A DNA stretch of 64,000 nucleotides, taken from positions 248,001-312,000 of the forward strand of contig CAVRWA010000012.1 of assembly GCA_963724805.1 (NCBI GenBank), given 5' to 3'. The stretch is from CAVQZA01 sp963724805 (GTDB lineage Bacteria; Actinomycetota; Thermoleophilia; Gaiellales; Gaiellaceae). Positions 28,647-35,950 of the stretch are shown piece after piece (positions within the stretch are counted from its first letter, which is position 1; each line of letters starts with the position of its first letter). The position numbers and the translations under genes were made by a program. Below the pieces are notes generated by a model, which was not told the origin of the DNA, searched no databases, and saw nothing but the letters and a program-made list of their open reading frames with translations.

Positions 28647-29498
28647 CTAGCGAACGACGGCGATCAACGCGCCTCCCGCGACGATGCAGATCGCGCCGGC
28701 GACGAGGCGCAGCCCGATCTTCTCGCTGCGGCCGATGAAGATCGCGGCGAGCAGGACACCCCAGAGAGACTCGGTCGCCACGATCGGCGACACGACAGTC
28801 ACGCGGCCGCGGTAGTACGCCTCGAACAGTGACAGGTACGACAATCCGAACAGCAGGCCGACCGGCACGAACGGCAGCGAGCGGCGGAGCCCGGGCGGCC
28901 GCCGGAGCACGAACAGGTAGGCGAGGATCACGAGTGAGCCGCCCAGCAGCGTGGCCACTGCGGCCGGGATCGGCGCGACGGCCGTGCCATGCGAGGCCCA
29001 GCGGACGACGTTGTCGCGGATGGCGAAGAGCGTCGCTCCTGCGAGCGCGAAGACGAGGCCGATCACCCGGTAGTGAGCCGGACGCGAGCGCTCGAAGGCG
29101 AGCAGGATCCCGCCCGCTACCACGAGGAGGGCGCCGACGATCAACGCGGCCTGGGCGGGCTCCCCGAGCAGGAGGATCGCGATCACGACCGAGATCAGCG
29201 GCGCCGCGCCGACCACCACGGACGTGCGCGAGGGCCCTGCGTCGCGCACCGCCATCGTGAACAGGAGCTGCGAGCCGCCCGGGGCGAGCATGCCGACGAG
29301 GACGAAGAGCGCGAGTCCTCCGCCGTCGCCTGCGCCCGCGGGGCTGAGCGCGAGCGCGACCAGAGCGACGGCGAGCGCTGTCACCGTCGTCGCGAACGCC
29401 CCGACCTCCGCGCCCGGCGAGCGCCGCAGCGCGAAGCGCAGGACGACCGTCATCGCGCCGAACAGAAACGCAGAGCAGAAGGCGAGCGCGACGGCCAC
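28647..29498 (-). CDS. EamA/DMT-superfamily membrane transporter
   Basis: A 283-aa drug/metabolite transporter with about ten transmembrane helices arranged as two EamA repeats (repeat 1 from VALAFCSAFLFGAMTVVLRF; repeat 2 from VIGLVFALAGATLFAIRDNVVRW). The substrate is unknown; such proteins export metabolites or amino acids. The GTG start overlaps the stop of the upstream EamA gene (TAGTG), so the two are made together. Alternative starts lie upstream in a weaker reading frame. Confidence 0.85.
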   Translation of the reverse strand: MAVALAFCSAFLFGAMTVVLRFALRRSPGAEVGAFATTVTALAVALVALALSPAGAGDGGGLALFVLVGMLAPGGSQLLFTMAVRDAGPSRTSVVVGAAPLISVVIAILLLGEPAQAALIVGALLVVAGGILLAFERSRPAHYRVIGLVFALAGATLFAIRDNVVRWASHGTAVAPIPAAVATLLGGSLVILAYLFVLRRPPGLRRSLPFVPVGLLFGLSYLSLFEAYYRGRVTVVSPIVATESLWGVLLAAIFIGRSEKIGLRLVAGAICIVAGGALIAVVR

Positions 29499-30400
29499 TA
29501 GGTGGCGGGCCGAGGGCGAACGAGCCGGCTCAGGACGTCGGCGGCGGCCGGCTCGGCGACCGCGATCCCGGCCAGGATCACCGCACACCCCGCCCAGCCC
29601 GCCGCGCCGAGCCGGTCGCCCGCCAGCGCGAAGCCGAAGATCCCCGTGAAGACGGGCTCGAGCGCAAAGGCGAGCGCCGTCCGGGTCGCGTCGAGGCGGC
29701 GCTGCGCCCAGGTCTGGAACAGGAAGGCGAGCGCGCTCGCAAAGACACCCGTCACGAGCAGCGCCCCCCACACCGTCCAGCCGTGCGGCACGCTGAGCTG
29801 GCCGAGCGCCACCGCGACCACGGTGAGCCCGACCGCCGCGGCGGCCATCTCGACGAAGGTGAGCGCGAGCGGGTCGTAGCGGGGCGCGAACCGCTCCATC
29901 GTCACGATCTGGAGCGCGTACACCGCCGCGCCGCCGAGGACCAGCAGGTCGCCGAGCGTCGAGCCCCCCGTGTGCACTCCGGAAAGCAGCGCGAGCCCGG
30001 CCATCGCGAGCCCGACCCCGAGCCAGGTGACCCGCGCCACCGGAGTCCGGAAGAGCGCGAGCCCGAGCAGCGGCGTCAGGACGACGTACATCCCGGTGAT
30101 GAAGCCCGTGCTGGAGACGGTCGTCCGCTCGAGCCCGGCCGTCTGCAGTGCATACCCGGTCGCGAGCAGGCCGCCGAGCGCCGCGCCCGAGATCCAGCCG
30201 CGCCGGCCGAGCCCGCCGAGCCGCCGAGCGGCGGGGACGGAGAGCGTGAGCGTCGCGATCATGAACCGCACCGCGAGGAAAGCGAACAGCGGATAGATCG
30301 CCACCGCGTCCTTGACCTGCACGAACGTGACGCCCCAGATCGCCGTCACGACGACGAGCGAGAGGAAGGGCGCCGTGCGGCGTTGGAGGGAGGCGGGCAT
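29498..30400 (-). CDS. EamA/DMT-superfamily membrane transporter
   Basis: A 300-aa ten-helix DMT transporter, paired with the downstream EamA gene. Typical features: FLSLVVVTAIWGVTFVQVKDAV at the N-terminus (the EamA WG-F motif), FITGMYVVLTPLLGLALF (about residues 104-121), and AFALEPVFTGIFGFALAGDRLG in the second repeat (about 243-264). The two proteins could work as a pair or have separate substrates. The ATG lies 6 nt after a TAGAAT box, consistent with a leaderless transcript, and is divergent from pepT. Confidence 0.87.
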   Translation of the reverse strand: MPASLQRRTAPFLSLVVVTAIWGVTFVQVKDAVAIYPLFAFLAVRFMIATLTLSVPAARRLGGLGRRGWISGAALGGLLATGYALQTAGLERTTVSSTGFITGMYVVLTPLLGLALFRTPVARVTWLGVGLAMAGLALLSGVHTGGSTLGDLLVLGGAAVYALQIVTMERFAPRYDPLALTFVEMAAAAVGLTVVAVALGQLSVPHGWTVWGALLVTGVFASALAFLFQTWAQRRLDATRTALAFALEPVFTGIFGFALAGDRLGAAGWAGCAVILAGIAVAEPAAADVLSRLVRPRPAT

Positions 30401-30436
30401 CGCGGGATTCTAGGAAGCGGTAGAACTTGCCGTGCT

Positions 30437-31720
30437 GTGTCGTCCGATCCGAGGTACTCCTCGCCGCTCGCGGCCGAACTGGCAGAGCCCACGCTCGAGC
30501 GCTTCCTGCGCTACGTCGTGATCGACACGCAGGCGGCCGAGAGCTCCGACACGTATCCCTCCACGCTGAAGCAGCTCGACCTCTCGCGTCTCCTGGTCGA
30601 GGAGCTGAAAGAGATCGGGCTCGAGGACGCGCTCCTCGACGAGCACGGCTACGCGACGGCGACCCTGCCCGCGACCGTGCCCTACGAGGTCCCGGTGCTC
30701 GGCCTGATCGCGCACGTCGACACGAGCCCGGCGGTCAGCGGCGCGAACGTGAAGCCACAGCTCGTCACGGGCTACGACGGCGGCCGGGTCACGCTTCCCG
30801 CCAATTCGCACCTCGCGCTCGACCCCGCCGAGCTCCCGGAGCTGAGGCGCCACGTCGGCCATGACCTGGTCACGACCGACGGGACGACGCTGCTCGGGGC
30901 CGACGACAAGGCCGGCGTGGCCGAGATCATGGCCGCCGTCGAGTACCTCGTCGCGCATCCCGAGCTCCCGCACGGGCCGCTCCGGATCGCCTTCACGCCC
31001 GACGAGGAGGTCGGGGACGGCACGAAGTTCTTCGACCTCGAGGCGTTCGGTGCCGCAGCGGCGTTCACTCTCGACGGCTCGACCGCGGGCGAGATCCAGG
31101 ACGAGACCTTCTCGGCACTCGAGGCGACCGTCCGCTTCACCGGCGTTAGCATGCACCCGGGCTTCGCCAAGGGGCAGCTGGTCAACGCCGTCAAGCTCGC
31201 TGCCGACTTCATCGCCTCGCTCCCCCGCGAGACGCTCTCGCCCGAGACGACCGACGGGCGGGACGGCTTCGTCCATCCATATCTCATCGAGGGGCACGCG
31301 GCCGAGGCGACGCTCGTGATGATCGCCCGCGACTTCGACGAGGAGAAGCTCGCGGCACACGAGGCGCTGGTGCGCCGGCTCGCAGCCGAAGTCGCCGCGG
31401 CGGACCCGCGCGCCCGCGTCGAGGTGACCGTGCGGCGCCAGTACACGAACATGAAGCGCGTGCTCGACGAGCACCCCGAGCTGATCGAGTCGGCCGAGGA
31501 GGCAATTCGCCGCGCAGGATTCGAGCCGTGTCTGACCTCCATCCGCGGCGGCACCGACGGCTCACGCCTCACCGAGCTCGGCCTCCCTACCCCGAACCTC
31601 TTCGACGGCGGCCACGAGTACCACTCCGAGCGTGAGTGGATCTGCGTCCAGGACATGGGGGCCGCGACCGCGACAATCGTCCACCTCGCCCAGATCTGGG
31701 CCGAGCAGGCCGGCAAGTAG
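30437..31720 (+). CDS. pepT: Tripeptide aminopeptidase (M20 family peptidase T)
   Basis: PepT removes the N-terminal residue from tripeptides in the cytoplasm. The 427-aa zinc peptidase shows FLRYVVIDTQA near the start, the first metal motif LIAHVDTSP (about residues 92-100), TTLLGADDKAGVAEIMAAVEYL (about 153-174, bridging Asp), the catalytic TPDEEVGDG (about 190-198), FTLDGSTAGEI, and ISIRGGTDGSR-like TSIRGGTDGSRLTELGLPTPNLFDGGHEYHS at the end. The GTG start is chosen because the TAGAAC box lies 10 nt upstream and the N-terminus then matches the family. Confidence 0.93.
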   Translation: MSSDPRYSSPLAAELAEPTLERFLRYVVIDTQAAESSDTYPSTLKQLDLSRLLVEELKEIGLEDALLDEHGYATATLPATVPYEVPVLGLIAHVDTSPAVSGANVKPQLVTGYDGGRVTLPANSHLALDPAELPELRRHVGHDLVTTDGTTLLGADDKAGVAEIMAAVEYLVAHPELPHGPLRIAFTPDEEVGDGTKFFDLEAFGAAAAFTLDGSTAGEIQDETFSALEATVRFTGVSMHPGFAKGQLVNAVKLAADFIASLPRETLSPETTDGRDGFVHPYLIEGHAAEATLVMIARDFDEEKLAAHEALVRRLAAEVAAADPRARVEVTVRRQYTNMKRVLDEHPELIESAEEAIRRAGFEPCLTSIRGGTDGSRLTELGLPTPNLFDGGHEYHSEREWICVQDMGAATATIVHLAQIWAEQAGK

Positions 31721-31729
31721 GCTTTCGCC

Positions 31730-32737
31730 ATGAGCCTTGTCACCGACACGCTCGGCCGGCCGCTCCGCGACGTGCGGATCTCGGTCACCGACCGCTGCAA
31801 CTTCCGCTGCGTCTACTGCATGCCGAAGGAGGTGTTCGGCCGCGACTTCGAGTTCCTCGGGCGCGACAAGCTGCTCACGTTCGAGGAGATCGAGCGGGTG
31901 GCCCGGGCGTTCGTCGCGCACGGAGCCGAGAAGGTGCGGCTCACCGGCGGCGAGCCGCTGCTCCGCCGCGACCTCGAGCGGCTCGTCGCGATTCTCTCGG
32001 AGCTCCCCGGCCTCGACCTCACGCTGACGACGAACGGCGCCCTGCTCGCCGCCAAGGCGCAGGCGCTCCGGGACGCCGGGCTGCAGCGGATCACGGTCAG
32101 CCTCGACTCGCTCGACGACGAGACCTTCCAGAAGATGAACGACGTCGACTTCCCGGTCGCGCGCGTGCTCGAGGGGATCGCCGCCGCTGCGGCGGTCGGC
32201 CTCCCGGTGAAGGTGAACATGGTCGTGCGCCGCGGGCTCAACGAGCACAGCGTGCTGCCGATGGCGCGCGAGTTCCGCGAGAGCGGCCACATCCTCCGCC
32301 TGATCGAGTACATGGACGTCGGCTCGACGAACGGCTGGCGGCTCGACGACGTCGTCCCGGCCGCCGAACTCGTGGCCATGATCGACGCCGAGCTGCCGCT
32401 CGAGCCGGCCGAGGCCAACTACCGCGGCGAGGTCGCCCGCCGCTACCGCTACCGGGACGGCAGCGGCGAGATCGGCGTGATCGCCTCGGTCACGCAGCCC
32501 TTCTGCGGCGACTGCACGCGCGCTCGCCTCTCGGCGGACGGAACGCTCTACACCTGCCTCTTCGCGACGAAGGGGCACGACCTCCGCGCGCTGCTGCGCG
32601 AGGGGGCCGCCTCGGACACCGACCTCGAGGCGGCGATCGGCGCAGTCTGGCTCGCCCGCGGCGACCGCTACTCGGAGCTACGCTCGGCCGAGACGGCGGG
32701 GCTGCCGAAGGTCGAGATGTCCTTCATCGGGGGGTAG
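31730..32737 (+). CDS. moaA: GTP 3',8-cyclase MoaA (molybdenum cofactor biosynthesis)
   Basis: MoaA is a radical-SAM enzyme that converts GTP to 3',8-cyclo-GTP, the first step of molybdopterin synthesis. The 335-aa protein has the N-terminal cluster cysteines C23, C27 and C30 (in TDRCNFRCVYCMP), the glycine motif VRLTGGEPLLRRD, and the second C-terminal cluster CGDCTRARLSADGTLYTC. It ends in the catalytically needed Gly-Gly (FIGG). A TAGGCT box lies 6 nt before the ATG, so the mRNA is probably leaderless. No other Moco gene is in the window. Confidence 0.97.
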   Translation: MSLVTDTLGRPLRDVRISVTDRCNFRCVYCMPKEVFGRDFEFLGRDKLLTFEEIERVARAFVAHGAEKVRLTGGEPLLRRDLERLVAILSELPGLDLTLTTNGALLAAKAQALRDAGLQRITVSLDSLDDETFQKMNDVDFPVARVLEGIAAAAAVGLPVKVNMVVRRGLNEHSVLPMAREFRESGHILRLIEYMDVGSTNGWRLDDVVPAAELVAMIDAELPLEPAEANYRGEVARRYRYRDGSGEIGVIASVTQPFCGDCTRARLSADGTLYTCLFATKGHDLRALLREGAASDTDLEAAIGAVWLARGDRYSELRSAETAGLPKVEMSFIGG

Positions 32738-32751
32738 CACGAGGCGCCCGT

Positions 32752-32771
32752 TTCGGGCCCGTCTGCCCGAA
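32752..32771 (+). terminator. Hairpin after moaA
   Basis: TTCGGGC and GCCCGAA form a 7-bp stem with a 6-nt loop just after moaA. The TAGAAT box of the next operon follows 4 nt later, so terminator and promoter are packed together. Confidence 0.45.
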
Positions 32772-32803
32772 GGGTAGAATGATCGTGCGATGTGGGTGCC
32801 GCG

Positions 32804-33529
32804 ATGACCGACGCCGTCGTAGAAGCAGGCAGGCGATATCTCCCACGTGGGTGGGCCGATCTCGGGCGCCAGCTCCTGATCTGGTTCGGCTTCCTGCTGA
32901 TCTACCAGCTCGTGCGGGGAATCGCCGACCGCTCGCCGGCCCAGGCGTTCCACAACGGCCTGCGCGTGATCAGCATCGAGAGCAACGCCAACGCGCTCTA
33001 CGAGCTCACCTTCCAGCGGATCGCCCACCAGTCGCACTGGCTCTCGGCCGCGGTCAGCTGGACGTACTGGAACTCGGAGTTCACTGTCGTCGGGCTCGCC
33101 CTGCTCTGGGTCTACGTGCGGCGCCACGACCGCTTCTACCGCTTCCGCAACTGGATCCTGCTTGCGAACGTGTTCGGGCTCGTCGGCTACATCTTCATGC
33201 CGACCGCGCCGCCGCGCATGTTCCCGTCGTTCGGCTTCGTCGGCGCGCACCACGACGGTGTCGTGCAACTCGCCGCGAACCCGTATGCGGCGATGCCGAG
33301 CCTGCACGCCGCCGACGCGCTCATCGTCGGGATCTCTCTCGCGCTCATCTGCAAGCGCCCGATCTTCAAGCTCTTCTGGGCAGTGTGGCCGGTCTGGGTG
33401 TGGTTCTCGGTGATGGCGACGGGGAACCACTTCTGGCTCGACGTCCTCGCCGGCGACTTCATCGCGATCGTCGCCGCCGTCGTGATCTACCGCGAGCCGC
33501 TGCGCCGCCGCATCTTCGCCCGCGCGTGA
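32804..33529 (+). CDS. PAP2-superfamily membrane enzyme (inositol phosphotransferase/Aur1-like)
   Basis: A 241-aa membrane protein with about five to six helices. The PAP2 active-site pieces are YIFMPTAPPRMFP, AANPYAAMPSLHAADALIVG (the PSLH motif with a catalytic His, about residues 165-175), and VMATGNHFWLDVLAGDFIA (second His and Asp, about 204-222). It resembles the Aur1/Ipt1 group, which transfers inositol phosphate, in keeping with the downstream CDP-alcohol transferase and Ino1. A TAGAAT box (32775-32780) and a 5-codon ORF (32790-32807) precede it; that ORF's stop overlaps this ATG. GTG 32792 is an alternative start. Confidence 0.8.
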   Translation: MTDAVVEAGRRYLPRGWADLGRQLLIWFGFLLIYQLVRGIADRSPAQAFHNGLRVISIESNANALYELTFQRIAHQSHWLSAAVSWTYWNSEFTVVGLALLWVYVRRHDRFYRFRNWILLANVFGLVGYIFMPTAPPRMFPSFGFVGAHHDGVVQLAANPYAAMPSLHAADALIVGISLALICKRPIFKLFWAVWPVWVWFSVMATGNHFWLDVLAGDFIAIVAAVVIYREPLRRRIFARA

Positions 33530-34146
33530 GCCGCGCCGCGGCGCTCAAACAGAGCTACACCGACGGCGCGCGTCGGATCGCTTCGCGCTCGGTGACCTCC
33601 CTCGGACGGACGCGCGTGACGCCGAACGCGCTCACCGCGACCGGCGTCACGCTCTGCGCGGCCGCGTCCGTGGTCGTCTACTTCGCGTACGAGAGCGACG
33701 TCTACTACTGGGTGGGCGCGCTGCTCTTCGTGATCGGCTCGGTGCTCGACATCCTCGACGGGGCGCTCGCGCGCACGAGCGGCAAGGGCACGCCGTTCGG
33801 CGCGTTCCTCGACTCGACCACAGACCGGATCGGCGAGGGGTTGATGCTGGGCGCGATCGCGCTGCTCGCCGCCCGGGACGCGCGCCTGATCACGGTCGGG
33901 CTCGCCTTCCTGGGCGTGCTCGGCTCGCTGCTCGTCAGCTACACCCGCGCCCGCGCCGAGGCGCTCGGGCTGAAGGGCGCCGTGGGGATCGGCTCGCGCG
34001 CCGAGCGCGTGGTCGTGATCACCGCGGGGCTCGTGCTAGCACCGTGGGGCGCGCTGCCGTACGCGCTCGCGCTCCTGTGCGTGACCGCGTGGGTCACGGT
34101 CGGGCAGCGCATCTGGAGCGTGCGCCAGCAGCTCCGTCAGAGCTAA
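33526..34146 (+). CDS. CDP-alcohol phosphatidyltransferase, probable phosphatidylinositol-phosphate synthase
   Basis: A 206-aa membrane enzyme that joins a CDP-activated lipid to an alcohol. The signature D-x2-D-G-x2-A-R-x8-G-x3-D-x3-D is complete in DILDGALARTSGKGTPFGAFLDSTTD (two halves, about residues 77-102). The N-terminus is TRVTPNALTATGVTLCAAASV. Several hydrophobic helices follow. Actinobacterial PI-phosphate synthases use inositol 1-phosphate, and the adjacent Ino1 gene would supply it, so that acceptor is inferred. The GTG start overlaps the upstream stop by 4 nt. Confidence 0.87.
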   Translation: MSRAAALKQSYTDGARRIASRSVTSLGRTRVTPNALTATGVTLCAAASVVVYFAYESDVYYWVGALLFVIGSVLDILDGALARTSGKGTPFGAFLDSTTDRIGEGLMLGAIALLAARDARLITVGLAFLGVLGSLLVSYTRARAEALGLKGAVGIGSRAERVVVITAGLVLAPWGALPYALALLCVTAWVTVGQRIWSVRQQLRQS

Positions 34147-34160
34147 CACCCGACCACAGC

Positions 34161-34166
34161 TATACT
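34161..34166 (+). promoter_or_regulatory. -10 box TATACT before the RHH-Ino1 ORF
   Basis: TATACT ends 9 nt before the TTG start at 34176. No convincing -35 is seen. It suggests a separate leaderless transcript beginning at the ribbon-helix-helix region. Confidence 0.45.
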
Positions 34167-34175
34167 GATAGCAGT

Positions 34176-35681
34176 TTGGCTGCGAAGACTGATCGTACGA
34201 GCGTCCTCGTTCGCATGCCCGCCGAGCTCAAGCGGCGTCTCGTCGACGAGACGGAGGCCCGCGGCGGGAACGTGAACGACGTCGCGGTCGGGATCCTGGC
34301 GAACCGCTTCCAGATCCCGTTCGAGCCGACGGGAAGACGCAGCCCCGCGGCGGGGACGAGCGGCGTCGTGCTGCTCCGCGTCCCGCCGGAACTGAAGAAG
34401 AAGATCCAGCTCGAGGCCTTCGAAGCGGAGAGCAACACGAACGACGTGATCCTGCGCGTGCTCAGCGAGCAGCTCGGGGTTCCGTATGCGTCGAACCGTC
34501 GACGGTCGGTCCCGTTCGGGGGCGGCCGCAGAAAGGAATCAATGGCATCTACGAACGGCCACAGGCCCCGCAGCGAGGACAAGGTGCGCGTTGCGATCAT
34601 CGGCGTCGGTAACTGCGCCAACTCCCTGCTCCAGGGCGTCGAGTACTACAAGGACGCGCCGGACGACCAGTTCGTGCCCGGCCTGATGCACGTGAACCTC
34701 GGCGGGTACCACATCTCGGACATCGAGTTCACGGCCGCGTTCGACGTCGTCAAGGGCAAGGTCGGGCTCGACCTCTCCGACGCGATGTGGGCACATCCGA
34801 ACGACACGATCAAGTTCGCCGACGTGCCGAAGACCGGGGTCAAGGTCTCGCGCGGGATGACGCACGACGGGCTCGGCAAGTACCTCTCCGAGATCGTCGA
34901 GAAGGCGGACGGGCCGACCGACGACGTGGTCGGAATCCTGAAGGAGACCGGCACCGACGTCGTCGTCAGCTACCTCCCGGTCGGCTCGGAGGAGGCAACC
35001 AAGTGGTACACGGAGCAGATCCTCAACGCCGGTTGCGCGATGGTGAACTGCATGCCCGTCTTCACCGCCCGCGAGAAGTACTGGCAGAAGCGCTTCGAGG
35101 ATGCCGGGGTGCCGATCATCGGCGACGACATCAAGTCGCAGGTCGGCGCGACGATCACGCACCGCGTGCTCACGAGCCTGTTCCGCGAGCGTGGGATCCA
35201 CCTCGACCGGACGATGCAGCTGAACGTCGGCGGCAACTCCGACTTCCTCAACATGCTGGAGCGCGAGCGGCTCGAGTCGAAGAAGATCTCGAAGACGAAC
35301 GCCGTCACCTCGATGCTCGACTACGACCTCGGCGCCGGCAACGTCCACGTCGGCCCGTCGGACCACGTGCCGTGGCTGACCGACCGCAAGTGGGCCTACA
35401 TCCGCATGGAGGGCTCCGCCTTCGGCGACGTGCCGCTCAACCTCGAGCTGAAGCTCGAGGTGTGGGACTCGCCGAACTCGGCCGGGATCGTGATCGACGC
35501 GGTGCGGCTCGCGAAGCTGGCGCTGAACAACGGCGTCGCGGGCGCGCTCGAGGCCCCGAGCTCGTACCTGATGAAGTCGCCGCCGAAGCAGATCGTCGAC
35601 GACGAGGCGTACGAGGCGACCGAGAAGTTCATCAAGCAGTACACGCGCAAGCCTGCCAAGGCTCCCGCGGTCAAGAACTGA
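34176..35681 (+). CDS. ino1: Tandem ribbon-helix-helix region in frame with myo-inositol-1-phosphate synthase
   Basis: Ino1 converts glucose 6-phosphate to inositol 1-phosphate with NAD. From TTG 34176 the ORF runs 501 codons without a stop. Residues 1-122 hold two ribbon-helix-helix-like units (TSVLVRMPAELKRRLVDETE and GVVLLRVPPELKKKIQLEAF). The enzyme starts at residue 123 (ATG 34542), which has its own SD AAAGGA. It shows VRVAIIGVGNCANSLLQGVEYY (NAD site) and NVGGNSDFLNMLERERLESKKISKTNAVTSML (as two motifs). The 379-aa internal product matches the usual Ino1 size. Whether a fusion or only the short form is made cannot be decided here. Confidence 0.85.
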   Translation: MAAKTDRTSVLVRMPAELKRRLVDETEARGGNVNDVAVGILANRFQIPFEPTGRRSPAAGTSGVVLLRVPPELKKKIQLEAFEAESNTNDVILRVLSEQLGVPYASNRRRSVPFGGGRRKESMASTNGHRPRSEDKVRVAIIGVGNCANSLLQGVEYYKDAPDDQFVPGLMHVNLGGYHISDIEFTAAFDVVKGKVGLDLSDAMWAHPNDTIKFADVPKTGVKVSRGMTHDGLGKYLSEIVEKADGPTDDVVGILKETGTDVVVSYLPVGSEEATKWYTEQILNAGCAMVNCMPVFTAREKYWQKRFEDAGVPIIGDDIKSQVGATITHRVLTSLFRERGIHLDRTMQLNVGGNSDFLNMLERERLESKKISKTNAVTSMLDYDLGAGNVHVGPSDHVPWLTDRKWAYIRMEGSAFGDVPLNLELKLEVWDSPNSAGIVIDAVRLAKLALNNGVAGALEAPSSYLMKSPPKQIVDDEAYEATEKFIKQYTRKPAKAPAVKN

Positions 35682-35700
35682 GGCTCTTCGCGGTCGAGGC

Positions 35701-35722
35701 GGCGGCGGGCTAGCCCGTCGCC
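35701..35722. terminator. Hairpin at the convergent ino1 / CDGSH gene ends
   Basis: GGCGGCGGGC and GCCCGTCGCC pair over 10 bp with one G-U wobble. The hairpin overlaps the CDGSH gene's stop codon and could terminate from both sides. Confidence 0.4.
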
Positions 35723-35919
35723 GCCGACGGCGCGACGAAGCCGATCCGCTGGTGCGACTTGTCGCAGAACGGCTTGTTCTGCGAGGCGCCGCAGCGGCAG
35801 AGCGCATACGACGTGCCCGGCGGAAGCTCGTACTCGTTTCCCTCGATGTCGAGGATCGTGATCGGCCCGGAGACGACGAGCGGCCCGTTCTGCTTCACCT
35901 TGATCTCGACGTCGGCCAT
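35710..35919 (-). CDS. CDGSH iron-sulfur domain protein
   Basis: A 69-aa protein with the CDGSH 2Fe-2S site of three cysteines and one histidine: C41 and C43 in ALCRCGASQNKPFCDKSH, then C52 and H56. The N-terminal beta region is KVKQNGPLVVSGPITILDIEGNEY. Such proteins are thought to act in redox or iron handling. A TAGGGT box lies 6 nt before the ATG, consistent with a leaderless transcript. It is divergent from the GT4-PHP fusion gene. Confidence 0.92.
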   Translation of the reverse strand: MADVEIKVKQNGPLVVSGPITILDIEGNEYELPPGTSYALCRCGASQNKPFCDKSHQRIGFVAPSAATG

Positions 35920-35950
35920 GGGGACACCCTAGCTTCCGTACGATTGCCTC

